64,000 nucleotides of DNA, taken from contig JAEHOE010000034.1 in NCBI GenBank assembly GCA_016858145.1, positions 868,001 through 932,000 on the forward strand, written 5' to 3'. The notes below the pieces were generated by a model. That model ran no database searches and was not told where the DNA came from. It was given only the letters and a program-made list of their open reading frames with translations. This DNA comes from Edaphochlamys debaryana (lineage: Eukaryota > Chlorophyta > Chlorophyceae > Chlamydomonadales). Position numbers and translations under genes: made by a program. Below, in pieces: positions 1 to 13,300 of the stretch (its first letter is position 1; each line of letters opens with the position of its first letter).

Positions 1-1315
1 GTATAGATCGGTAATGTCGTTCGCATTTGACTGCCAGCTTGGACCGCGTTTGGATCCGGCTGCTGCAACTCGACACGCAACGGAGTTTCCGCGGACGGCG
101 CCCCACAGCCACGGATGCAGTAGGAGGCTATACAGGAAAGCGATTTGATTCTATATTGTCGGCAGGTAGAGGTATTGCTGCGCGATGCCGAGCCCAGGAC
201 GACTCGTCCAGCAGTACCTTAGTGGCCGGCGACCGGCGACCGGCAGCAGTCGCGGCCCAGCATACGACAGCATGCACCTAGCCCATTCTGTCAAAGGGAC
301 CCTCTCCGGTGGCCTGGTGCTCAGTGTGCAGCCCTTCAGTTCCAGCGCCTTACATGGCAGCAAAACCAGGAATGCCACGTTCCGGGGCCGGGTTCTCTCG
401 CGCATCGCGGCGCCACGAGGCCCCTGGAGGCCCCCGTTGATCAACCTCACACCCTCAAGGCAAACAATACGGTAGAAAACGGTTGTGGCCTTCAGGGGAA
501 TGTTGTGGCGGAGGCACGTTGCCGGGGCTCCGGCACACACCCCGTGACACAGCCCCTCTGGCACACAGACCGCTCCGCCCTCCGCCATCACATGCGGTCT
601 AACCTCAAGCCGTCCCTAGCCTACCGGCCACATTACGCTACCTCCTCGATTGCGATTTATGTACGAGACGAACGACCCATCACTCAGAGAACCAGCAAAC
701 GATGAAGGGTGTCTAGCACCTAGGATAGATGAATCAGCACCTTTCTTGCCTTCACAGGCAGGACACCACCCGCCCTTACTCACCTAAGGTTTCTACCCGG
801 ACACCTAGATTAATTATGAATAGGGTGCAAAGCTTTCGCCGCACCGCACATCACACTTTCCTGAAAGGATCGAGCTCATGCAATAGGAGCCGAAGCGCAA
901 ACCTCAAGTGTGAAGAGTTCACACCTGCACAAGAATACCCGAGCCAACCCTGCAAAAGCCCTGCATAAGCTGCACATACACAGCATACAAGCCAGGCCTC
1001 AGGAGGCCAGCAGGTACGACATGCACAGGGGCCTTTCGGCTCCTGTGGCCTTTCGGCGTTCCATGTGGGATCCCTCAACGCTCACGACAAAATCTGACAC
1101 CCACCCCAGAAACGGAAGTAACAACGCAGATACATCCAGGTTGCTTTGGCGCCACGCCTGAATTAGCATCAATTAATGCTCTGAGCAACCCTCTAACGAT
1201 TAGTAAGCTTGGCTGGATCAGCGTGACAGAGACACGCACACCAGCCTAGGCCACCCACAAACAGTAGCTGGCCCCATACCCTCATTCACACCCTCGCACG
1301 AAGCCCCCTGTACGG
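1..1315 (-). other. 3' flank / probable 3' UTR of the protease gene
   Basis: No convincing exon is seen on either strand. The open frames here lack splice-linked neighbours and recognisable domains. On the minus strand a TGTAA pentamer, the usual polyadenylation signal of chlamydomonad genes, lies at 350-354, about 960 bases beyond the protease stop codon. It is the only one I found in this stretch, so most of the interval is probably 3' UTR. Confidence 0.45.
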
Positions 1316-4300
1316 CTACGCCACGCCTGCAGCGGCCGGCGAGGGCAGCACCCGAGACTCCCGCCCCGGCCCCCGGCGGTACGCAACCACAACCGCCACA
1401 ACCGCCACAACCGCCACCAGGAGGGCTCCCACCACACACGCCACCACAATCGCAGCAACAGGCACGCCGCCACCCGCACCTGCGCCATCACCGCTCGGCT
1501 GCGGCGTCTGGGCACCCTCGGCAACACCACCCTCGGCCCCCGGCGCGGCCGAGTCTTGCTCCACGCCAACCGCCCCGATGCCCACTCCGCCGTTCACGCC
1601 CTCTCCAGCGCCGTTCTCCGCCGGCTTGACCTTAGCCACTCCGGGTTTGGACAGGCCCGCAAAGTATGCCAGCTTCCATGGCACAGGGCCCTGGCCGTCG
1701 CCGCTCGAGCCCTCGTCTGAAGCAGATGCCTCCTTGGCTGCGCCAACTTTGGTGCCGGGGGTGCTTCCCGCGGTCTGGAGCTGCCCGGCCGCATAGGTGA
1801 AGTTACCGACGTAGCCGTTGGCCCCGGGGTAGCAGACGCTGGGGTTGGGGACCATGCCGTCCCACACCGCCCATGACGTCTTGGCCAGGGCGCCGTCGAC
1901 GGAGGCCTGTCCGAGGGTCGGGGGATGAGGGTTATATAGAACACGAAGACGTTATAAAGGTTGGACACAGAAACGAGTCGGTGTCGAGGGCGTGTACAAT
2001 TACGTAACAAGGGCTAAGGCACGGAGCTGAGGGACTGCGCGGGGCGGCGATGCGGCTTACCGTCATGGTTATGTTGTACGTAAAGTAGATGGTGTACAGC
2101 TGCACGCACACGTGGTACGTGGTATTGTCGGGGGCCTGCCCGCCGCGGAGCCTGGGGGGAGAGGGATGACAGGGGGGTAAGCAAGTAAGCATAGATAGCA
2201 GGGAGAACACGCAGGGAGGGAGTTGAAGGGGCTAGGCCAGTTGAGGGGCGGGCGTTGGTCGCAGCACGCTGCCGCAGCCCATGCCCTTCCACGGAGCTCA
2301 CCAGTACACCCTCTCCTCGTTCAGGCCCGCGCTGCGGTTTGCCACATTGTCGCCCCTGGCAGGCAGAGGAAAAGCGGCAGCGGAGGAGGCCAGTCAGGTG
2401 CGGAGCGCGGCACCCCCGCGAGATGCTCTTGGAATTTCGACCTGAGCCCCAAGTCGGCTGCGATTCGCAGTCTATTGGTGATCCGAGTCTGCGTGGTCGA
2501 CACTCCCCAGCATGAGCTCACCCGTAGCTGCCGCCCCGTGTAGTCCGGTAGTCGTAAGATACGTTGTACGTGACACCATCGCGCACCCACGTGACAAGCA
2601 GGTCATTGTCGTACACGGCCGAGAGGTTGGCGCCTGCAGTCCATGGATAGGGTCGTGCAGGGAGGGGGTTGGGGCGAGGTACGGAAAAGGGGGCCAAGCC
2701 GCTTCGACGTTGCCGGGACCCGCGAGCATGCCGACACGCTTAGATACCAAGAGGAAAAAAGAAACGCAATACGAAGGAATGCGGAGAGATCCTAGACAGG
2801 CACTCACCGGGATTGGTGGGAGCCCAGCTGGTATGGAGCAATAGCGTGAAGGGGCTGGCGGGGGGCGGTGCAGGCGGCGCGGGCGGCGGGGAGGCCGGCG
2901 CCTGGCTGGGGGGGTAGGCGAACGTGTCCAGACCCCAGACTGCGGCGCGGGAGGGGTGAACAAAGGGCGGGGAGCCGAGGTCAGTCCGGGGGTCTACGTC
3001 TCGGGGGAAGCGTGCCTGAGTGCGGGGCTGAAGGCTCGGGCTTGGGCGCGCCTGGGCGCTTTTGGCCGCATGCACGGTATGGGAACCGTTTCGGGCGTGT
3101 GCCGGCACGGCAGCACTCACCGCTGTCTGGAAGGCACTCGTACCAGGTGGGGTAGACATCGGTAGTCATGGTCTTCCACGTGCTCTTGACCAGCACGCCG
3201 TCCACCAGGGCCTTGAACGTGACGTTGAACCTGTCATAGGTTTGGGACGGTTTGGGACAGAAAAGGTGATATCAATACATGCCCAGCGGTGCACTTGGCA
3301 TGGCATGAGGCACCAGGGAGAATACGCTCAGCTCTCGAGGCTGTAGCTCGGTCTGGTAGCTGGCGCCGTTGCAAGAAGCTGAACGAATGAAGCCGCGGGC
3401 TTACGTTACGCCCACCCTCCAGGGCAGCGCGCAGGCGTAGTAGGTGGCGTTGTCGGGCACCACGCCCTCGGGCCAGTAGACCTCCTCATAGTTGGTGGGC
3501 GGCGGGCCGGTGGCGTTCAGGTTGTCGCCCCTGTGAGGAGATGGAGTGAAAGACGGAACAAACGGTGAAGGCATGGCGTGTGCCTCTGAGCTCTGAGCGG
3601 GCCGCGTGGTGCTCTGCGTGTCGTTGTGGCGCGAAAAGGTCTGCGGCCAGCGCTCCAGCCGGGGTGCTGCTGTCACCACCGCAACCCTCCGTGTCTCCGG
3701 CACGGCGCCCTGCTTACCCGTACACCGCCCCCCGCGAGAACCGGCGGGCGAGGCTGGCCTGCTGCCACGAGCCGTCCGCGCTCCAGCTGACGATCAGATC
3801 CATGTCGTACCTCGTGTCCGGATCTGGTTCGAGCAAGATCCAGGGGGAGGAGCCCACGTCAGCAAACAAGCAAGGCTAGCAGGCTCAAGTCTGCACCAAC
3901 AGCCTCTACGAAGAGCAGGACGTGCACTTACCGCCCAATACGCTCCACTCGGCTCTGATCGTGAGGGCGTTACGAGGGGTTCGGGGCGGGGGCGCAGCCT
4001 CCGGAGACCGCGGAGGGGGCGCTGGCGAAGGTGGAATCGGAGAGGGCGGCCGGGGGCTGGGCGAGGGAGGCCTGGGTTGCGGCGAGGGGGGCCTAGGTGG
4101 GGGCTTGGGTGGCGACGGAGGCCGCGGCGGTTTAGGCGAGGGAGGCTTCGGAGGCCGCGGCGGAGGGGTCGGGGGCGACGGCGGTGAAGGCGGCGCTGGA
4201 GGGGGGGAGGGCGGCGACGGCGGCAGGGGCGGCGATGGAGCAGGCGACGGAGGGGACGGGCCAGGAGAGGGGGGCCTCGGGCTCGGAGGCCGCGGCGAGG

Positions 4301-7300
4301 GCGGGGGCGGCCGGGGCGGGAGCGGCGGTTTGGGGGGCGACGGCGGCCGGGGAGGAGGGAGCGGCGGCCTTGGGGGAGACGGGGGTTTGGGAGGACGTGG
4401 CGGGCTCGGGGGTTTGGGCGGGCTAGGCGGCGGCTTGGGCGATCCGGGGCTAGGCCGAGGGCTGGGGGGCTTGGGGCTGTTTGGCCGTGGGGGCTGGGGG
4501 CTGGGGGTCGGCGGCGGGGTGGGTGTGGGAGGGGATGGAGCATGAGGAGGGGAAAGTGATGCCGGCGGCGCGGGGGAGGGCGGACGCGGGAGGGGCGGAG
4601 AGGGCGAGGTTGGCATGGGCGAGGGCGGCTGGAGGTTGGGCTGTTGCGGACTAGGGGCGGGCGCCGGAGGGACTGGGCTTGGAGGCCTGGGGCTGGGCGA
4701 TGGCGGGGACGGAGACGGCGGCAGCGGTTGGGGGCTTGGGGGTCGCGGGCTTGGGGGTCGCGGGCTTGGGGGCCGAGGGCTTGGGGGCCGAGGGCTGGGC
4801 GGCGACGGGGCGGGGGGCTTGGGAGAAGGCGGCACGGGGCTCGGCCTGGGCGGGCCAGGGCTGGGGGGCCGGGGCGAAGGCGGGGCGGGCGGCTTGGGGG
4901 AGGGTGGGCGCGGCGGGGTGGGTGACGGAGGCCGCGGGCTCGGGGAGGGCGGCGAGGGTGCGAGCGGGGCAGGGGAGGGCGGGGCGGGCGAGGGCGGCCG
5001 AGACGGGGGGCGGTTGGAGGCTGGCGGGTACGTGAAGGTACCGATGTACCCAATGGATGTGTTTGTACAGGTGCCTGCTAGGGACACGGCCCCGCTCCAG
5101 ACGGCCCGGGAGACGAGGATGGGTTGGCCCGCCACGATGGCCGTCAGAGTGATGTTGTACGTGAAACCTGTACGGCAATGCACAAGGGTACGACAGACGG
5201 GTGGAAAGGGAGTCGGCATCAGCTTGGAGGGACCAGGGGCTGCCTGGTGCTCAGCGAATAGCTTAGCAGGGCTGCACGCCCGCTCGGGCCGCCGCCCTAG
5301 CTTCTCCACAAGGCCAGACCCCGTAAGCTGCAACATGAACCCCACCAGCCACCCACCCTTGTCATAGAACTTGGTGCAGACGTTGTAGTCTGGCGGGTGG
5401 TGGAGGAAAGTAGCGGCGCAAAGGGCACGTAACCAGGCAGGGGCTATCAGCTCGAGTAGCTAGCCCCAAGCCCCGGAACAGCCCTGCCGCAGAGCCCCCG
5501 TACAGAGCAGTACCTACCCGCCGAGTCGGGCGTCGTGGATACCCCCCAGGATGCCTCCTCCCAGTTCTGTTTGCCGGGTTGGTCGAGGTTGTCACCGCCG
5601 TACTGCCCGCCGCGATTCTGACGGGTGCCGTAGCTGATCTGGAAGGCCCCGGCGGGGACGCTCCAGTCGACTGCGAGGGACGGTGGGAGAGGCGCACACG
5701 ACAATAGGGAGGGCCGGTCTCCGACGGCAAAAGCGGCGGTGCAGAGAGGTTGTAGCGCGGTTGCACGAACTGGTGGGGGCCGCAGGGGTCGCAGCCTGTG
5801 ACGCGCAGTATGTGCAGCCAAAATGCAGACGCTCCCATTTTCTACAACGTCCGCACCGGTCTGAAACTACGCTTACTCTGAATGTCCAGGTCGTACCGGG
5901 TATCGGTAGCATCTGCGCCGGACGCCGCAAAAGGCGGTCAGGTTGGGATGGGGTCAGAGCAGTGGGCGCGCAAAGAGAGCACCACGTCCCCACGCCGCCT
6001 TCGTCAGTGGGCCCCACACTGCCGTCACCAACGCTGGCTCTCTGTCTGTAAGCCCCAACTCCAATACGCTGAACCCAGCAGGCTGCTCACCGCTGTCGAC
6101 CTGCCAAGCCACACGCAGGACGAGTGGGGGCGCCGGCGGCGGCGAGGGCAGGGGCGGCGGCGGGATGCCGGGCGGGCGCGGCGGGCTGGGCGGTACCGCC
6201 AGGCGCAGCGGGGTCAGGCGAAACACCTGCGCCGCGTCGCTGTCGTCGCAAGTTGCAAGCACCAGGGAACCGCCCACCGCCGAGCCGCCGTTGTACCGCA
6301 GGCATTGGCGGTCGGCGCCGAGGGTGAAGGTGGGCTTGGGAGCGAGCATGTAGCGGTTGCTGTGGGGCAGAGGCCGGGACCATGGGTGGGTGTCAGCGGC
6401 GCAGGCGAGCGTGCCAGGGGCACGGGAAGTGCTATGCAAAGCAAAACCGTTCCCAGAACTTGGATCTGGATTTGGATCTAGATCTTGCTGTGCACCCACC
6501 TGCCGAGGCCGGAGGCGCGGAATGCCACCAGGCGCTGGGAGGCGGCGGCCGCATCGCAGGCCACCAGGGCGGCGGCGGCGCCGCCGCCCGCGGTGGTCGG
6601 CAGCGCCAGGCAGCGGCCGCTGGCGGTGTGCTGCACGACGTACTTGAAGCCGCCCGTGTCGGGGTCTGTTGCGAGGGGGGTTGAGGGCCAAGGTTGAGGG
6701 TTGAGAGTGGTGTACTCATACGCCGATGGGCACGGACCCCTTGAGGCCCAGCCTCCCTAGGCACATGACCCCACGCACCCGGCTCCTCGGCGACCGCGAA
6801 GCTGGTGCGGCTGCCGGCGGCGCAGTCTGACGTGGCCGCCAGGGGCGACGAGGCGTCGGCGGCGCTGAGGCAGACCGACGGCGCCACCTCCGCCAGAAAC
6901 CAGTCGTCCTGAGTGCACACACGCAGTCAGGTCAGCAGTCGCTGGGTTTAGCGAGAGGCTTCACAACTCAGGCCGACATGCAGGGTCAGGCCAGTATGCA
7001 CGCAGCTAGGCTGCATCTACGGTATCAGCATGCAAGCTCACCGCCGAAAGCCGAGCGGGCTTGACCCATGCGGGGTTGAGGGCGGAGCGGAGCGTGCCCG
7101 TGAAGTGCCCCGCCACCGCAACCGCGAAGCGCTGGCGGAGGGACGCCAGCGAGTCTGCACAGCACGGCACAACACGGCGCAGCATACAGCACACGGCACG
7201 GTGCACGCGGTGAGGCCGGGTGTGGTGGTAGGAGGGAGGCATCAGGGCATCTACGGTGGATAGGGGCGTCGGTTGCCGGTTGCCGGTTGGCCTTTGATGC

Positions 7301-10300
7301 CCTGTTGGCCCGAGCACCCGCATTCCGCTCACCGCTGCTGAGCTGGTGGTTGATGGACTTGCCCCACACCACCAGAGTGACTTGCGTGCCGGCGCTGAGG
7401 GAGGGCAGCTCCACACGCTCCACGTTGTTGGAGTCGTCTGGGGGTGGGAAGGGGTGGGGGAGGGGCAGGAATGTTGATGGGGGGTTGAGTACTGGTACAG
7501 GTGGACTCGAGGGCTCGGCGATGGTCTCTCTCTCTAGGGCAAACCCCTTGCCGTTCGCTTGCCCTCAGACCCACCGAAGCGCGTCTGCAGGAAGGTCGTC
7601 GAGTCAGCGCTGTTGAGGAGGTAGCCAAAGTCGAGGTCGTTGTAGAGGGCTTTGCTGGCGATGCGTGTTCCGGGGAAATCGTGCCACACAAGGGTGGCAG
7701 TGATGGGCCTGCGGGCGAGAGGATACGAGCAGGATGGTCAGCACTTGGGGACAGTGCGTTGAGGCATTTGCGTGGACGGCGTGCTGAGCTCTCCCAGACG
7801 CCCTCTCGTGCGCTCCTCACCCCGTGCCCGTGGCTCGTATGCCCTTGAGGTAGACGTACTCCCCAGGCTGGATGCTTCCCCAGTCAGCAACCTTTGAAGG
7901 GGGTTGATGCAACAGGGAGGGGAGAAGGATTACAGCCGGGAGAGACATGGGAGAAGGAGACATGACATGTGGCACAGTACGGCATTGCCTCTGCAGCAAG
8001 TGCCCCTCCGCGCACCTGGAGGTTCATGTTTGGGTCCGTGAGGCCGGGTAGCGGCAGCGCCCCCGCAAGGTCCATCCGCCCCCAGCCCTGGTAGCCGTCC
8101 GGCGCAGCGCCCAGGGTGCGCCCGGAGCCCCGCGAGAACCCCCCCTGCAGCGAGGAGGCACCGGCGATGGCAAGGGCCTGGGGAGGACGGGAGGGCGAAG
8201 CACGGGACGGGGTAGGTGCTCAGCACACCAGCACACAAAGATGGAAAAGCCATACCCCTGCATCTATCCCAGCCCACCTTGAGGAGCATTCCGGTCGGTT
8301 CAAACGGCGCCGTGTCCGCGCTCGTCTTGCTGCCGCCGGGGTAGAATCCGTCCTTGAAGTATTGCCGCATCAGCGCCAGATGGCCCGCGGCCAGTGGCGT
8401 GGCCATGGATGTGCCCTGGGGGTACAAGGGAGGGAGGGGAGCAAAGGGTGGAACCCTAAAACCACATGCTTCGGACAAAGGCAATTGACGCCCACTGGAG
8501 TGCTCCTGGAAGCGGCTGGCGGGCTTCCAAGGGGCTTCCAAGTTTTAACCTCACAGACCTGTGCGCCTACCTGGTAGCCAACGGTGGTGGCGTCGCAGTT
8601 GGCGCTGGTGCCGGTGGGGTTCATGGTGGCCTGGGACTTGGCCGACTCCACGACGGGGCCGCCGGGGGCCACAATGTCCGGCTTGAAGCGACCGTCCTGC
8701 AGGGGGGGTGGGCAGGCATGCCGGGGCAACGCCGGGTGAATCCAGGGTCTAGCGTAATCTTTTATGTCAGCAGCAAGTAAAGCCAATCCGGTAGGGGTGT
8801 AGCGGTAGCCTATGGGTGACCCACGGCGTGGGATACGAGGGTCTGGTCCATAGCTGCTCTGCCATCACGTACGGCGCGTACGGCACGTGCCGTACCTGCA
8901 GCGGGCCGTGGCTGGTGAAGTCGGTTAGGTCGTTGATGCCCGTGTCGACGTTGGGCTGTTTTCCGGGGGGGGAGGCAAGGAAGGGTGAGCGAATGGCGGT
9001 TGCTTGTCAGCAGCAGATTGGCCTTCCTGGGGCAGAGCGCAGAGGCGCAAGTAAGGACCTCCTGCGTTTGGCTTCCCAGCCGCTTCCCGGCCCAAACTCA
9101 CGTATTGCAGGAAGGTGACGTGGCCCCTGGTGTTTGCAGTGTTTAGCAGCACCGATCGCATCCACAAGCCTTGAGCCTGCGTGGGTGAATGAACGGGAAT
9201 GGGCCAGTCTGACACGAGCCGACCTTTTGCGCAGGTAGCCCCCCCCGGACTCTTCAGCGGCAAGCACCCGCACCCGCCGCACTCACGCGAGTGATGAGGC
9301 CGTTCAGGATCCCGGTCACGGTGAGCCCTAGGTAGCCGTAGTCATCAGCAAAGGCTGAGTCGCTCTGGTAGAACAGAATGCCCTGGGCCCCCGCTGCCTG
9401 GGCCTTGGCGGCCTTGATGTCACGGGTGCAGCCCGTGCCGCTGGCAGCCTAGGAAAGAGAGGGGGTGTAAGGGGGAAGGGGGCAGGTGCGCAGGGGTTGG
9501 TTGGTGCGTGTGGTGCTGCGGACGGCCTACGGCATCTTGGTGTGACGAGCTGGGCGAGGCTGTCCCCAGTGAGGGGGCCGATGGGCCCCTGGCGCTGTTG
9601 TGGTGCTCGGTACGATCTTGACTGGCGCCCTGCTGAGCCCGGTTGGCCCTAGCGCTCGTACCCGCCTCTACTCCATCGCTGCGCCCCGTGCCGCCGTACA
9701 CCGTGCCCTCCCTGCCGCCGCTCACCACCTCAACTCATCGGTCGCCCGTCTCCCACATGCATGCAAGCATGAGCTGACCCCTAGTACCTCACGACTAGGG
9801 CTACCAGCTACATGCTATGTGCATAGGCACACCTCCACGCCCCCCCGCTCGCTCACCACCTCGGCCAGGTCCACCAGCGCCACCGCCCCCGTGTAGCCGC
9901 TGTAGTCGGTGCAGGGGCTGCCGATGTACGCAAGCGTAATTTGCTGCAGCAGGGGTTACAGCAGGGGGTTACAGCAAGGGGTTACAGCAAGGGGTAACAG
10001 CATGGCGGTTTTTTGGGAGGAGCGAGGAGGCAGATTTGCAAGGCGGACAAAGGGGGGGTGCACCAGATGCTTGGGGGGCTTGGGATGGGTCACATGCGGG
10101 AGGCAAGGGCGTGAGGTAGGCCCGAGCTCCCTGCCCCAAGTAACCAACCTTGTTGTACAGCGCGTTAGCCCAGTCGCTGTAAGAGGAGGATCCCATGTCA
10201 GGCCAGAACTGACGGAGCACAGCACACACGTGTCGGGGACGAAAGGGGGGCAGCGCGTTAGAGCGAGCGTTGACGTGGGAATCCTGAAGTGCACGGTGCG

Positions 10301-13300
10301 TTGCTTCTGGCGTAGTGCGAGGCCGAGCCGGGTAGAGGTGGGGCGACGGCCAGCTCACCGCGTACGACTGCACCGCTCCGGATGACTCGGTGTACCGGAA
10401 GGCGAACATGTAGTTGGTCCTGCAGGCCCGTGCCGTACATCAGGGACGAGTGAGTACGGCAGGTGGGCGACCCGGTACATGAAGTGCAGGCCCCGATGCT
10501 CGAGGTACCAGCCAGGCCACGTTCACTTCTGGGTCCCGACTCTTTGTCGCCTGATTGTCCCGTCCTTTAGATACAAGGTCCAGCGGCGCAAACGCACCAT
10601 GTGTTGGCCCCCTTGATGTGGTTGATGCTGGCACCAATGGTCAGCGTGTTCTGAGGGTGGGGCGAGGATGAGGGTTTCGTGAGGGCCGCCGGCGCGCGTG
10701 CGGTCAAAGGGCCCCGGGCCGTCGACCAAGGAGGACAGATCTGCGCCCCCACAGCGCAACCACCAGCCTCGCACGACACACGGCACTGCGCGGCCACCGC
10801 AAGCCATTCCAGGCCCAACAACACACAGACCTTGGCGGTGGCCGGGGAGGCAGTTGTGGGCATCATGTTATTGGTTCCTGCAATCACACACGCAGGCAGC
10901 TTGGTGCTCGCAGTCCCTGCCACACCCTTTAACTCCCCAAATGCAGCCGCACCGCATGACTGAAACGCAAGCAATCAGGCGGACGCACCTATCCGCTTCC
11001 AACGGGAACCCAAGACCATCCACCGCCGCAAGCGGCAAGCGCGCCGACCCCCGCACCCCCACAGCCCACACGCACCGTCATTCCCGGCGGCCACCACCGA
11101 CACGAAGTCGGGGTTGCGCCACATGAAGCGGTCAAACGCCGCCGCGCGGCTGTCGTACGCCACGGCCCCGGCGCCCACGCCGCCCCAGCTCTCCGAGCTG
11201 ATGCGCGCCCCCACGGCATAGTGCGTGGGCAGCAACACGTCGTTCACGCTGGGGACAGACAGGCCGCGACCGTCAGCGCTGAAGTCAAACTGCGCAGGTT
11301 GGGAGGGGGAACGTGAGTGGCAAGACATGCAGTTGGGGCTAGGTAAGGGAGCATGCGTGGGCAGAGGAGCATGCTTCGAGGTCAGCGGTACGCAGCGAGG
11401 CCGCAACGCAACTTACAAAGCTGAGGCGGGCGAGGGGGGCTGACCCCGTGGCCATGTCGTTCCTGAAGCCGCCTGCCGTACCGCTCTGTACGGCACCAGC
11501 CAGGGAGCCGGACGTGTGGGAGCCGTGGCCGCCCTGAGAGGGAAGGGGAGAGCGAGGGGACAGATCGGGACAGGGGCAGCGCAAGGTGTCGGAGGGCGCA
11601 GCCAAACGGGTATGAGGAATATTTTGAGCACTCCGCCCCACTTCATGGCGAGCCATAGAAGCTCATCAACCGGGTACAACGTTCGTACGACACCACTCAC
11701 AAGGCTGTCGCCATAGAAGCTTGTTGCTGCAGGCCGGGCAGAGACGAAAGTCGGGGGTTTGGGCACGTCAGCTCCGTGATCGCATGGCCAGAGACAACGC
11801 GGCCTAGGTGCCGCCGGTATTAACGGACCGTTCATCCTGGTTTGGCCAACACTTATATCGACACTCACTCGAGGCAAGGGCATACTGCACCACCTTGCGG
11901 TGGTTTGGCTCCACCCATCTCAGGGGGCTGCCGCTGAAGCGGCTCGACATGACGCCGGCCGTGTACGTGTCATCGACAAAGTAGCAGTGGCTCATGTCTG
12001 GGGGGAGGGCGGGCGGGCACGACTCAAGGGGAGACACGGGTGGCTGCCGCGAGGATGGTGCTAGGACACCTGTTGCTTGGGGGAGTCAAGGCGGGCATAC
12101 GTCACGACCTGCGTTGCGCCCCGTGCCCCGTGCCCTTGCTCACCGATGCCTGTATCTCCAATCTGCGCGGGGGCAGCGACGAGGGTCCAGGAAGGGGTGG
12201 AAGGGGTGTCAAGGTCAGGGCGGGTGCAGTGCTAGGCCATGCTAGCATCTGAATGACCACACCTACGCCCTTCTATCGCCCGGCCCGCGCCACTCACCCC
12301 AATAATCATACCCTCTCCCTGCAGCCCGGCGCGCCAGAAGGGCCGGAGCTCGGACGTGGGTTGGTTGTACTTTGACGCGTTGAGGCTCCCTGCCAACCGA
12401 TCACGATCAAGGCCAGGCCAGCATAAGACAGGGTCCGCAAGGTTCAGAAGAGGGCACGCCCGGCCAGCTCCTCCAGGCCCCATTACCCATACCCCATGTC
12501 TTGTAAGGTAAGAACCGTAGGGGCCACAAAGCGGAGGGCCCTAGTGAGCGCCCCTGGCCCGTGCCTCCCCAATCCATCTACCGTACAGACCTGTCTGCAG
12601 GGTCCAGCCCGCTCGTGCGTTGACTGTTTGCAGTCGAGGCAGAGGCGCCACCCACATCACCAAATCCTGGCTTTGCAGCCACGTAACACCCTTGGCCATG
12701 TCCTGCAGGTGCAGGCGAAAGCAAGAACCTGGCGTCACAACCGAGCTACCGCGCCCTCGTCCGCCTCCTCCTGCGACACCACTGTAGAGCTAAAGGATCT
12801 GCAGCTGCACCCGCCACAAGGGCTCCCCGCTCGTCCATGTTTACTGTGCCATGACTCACCTCTTCGCAGAGGTAGACGTGCATCGAGTCCCCAGACGCAT
12901 CGCCCACCACACGCGGCCAGCAAGGGTTCGCAGCGCTGGAGTTGCCCAGCCCCAGAGCCGTTGCGAGCTGCGCAGGCCACCCCTTCACCGCCGCCGCGAG
13001 CTCGCCCGCGTCAGCCGCCTTGACGCATTGTACGTCAATGCCGTACTGTACGGCGCCCGTGTCGGCCACTGCTTGTACGGCCTCCATGATCGTCCGCCGC
13101 GCCCGGGCCTGGTGGGCGTCGAGCTCCGTCGCTGTGATCTCCTCAACCGCCGACCTCCTCAACCGCCGCTCGCTTCCGGCAGTCGAATCCAGATCCACCG
13201 GCTGACCGTGGATCGCGTGATGCATTGCGATCCGCATCTCGTCGACCACGCCGTGCTCGTGGTACGACTGCAGGCTGCGGCTGAGCAGCGGCGAGGGCCC

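Noticed and set aside
151..591. 146-codon minus-strand frame at the left edge
   Set aside because: Lies in the probable 3' UTR of the protease; no domain, no splice-linked partner.
3922..5367. Long Gly/Ala-rich plus-strand open frames (207 and 250 codons)
   Set aside because: They are the exact antisense of the Ser-Pro shaft exon of the protease and show no independent features.
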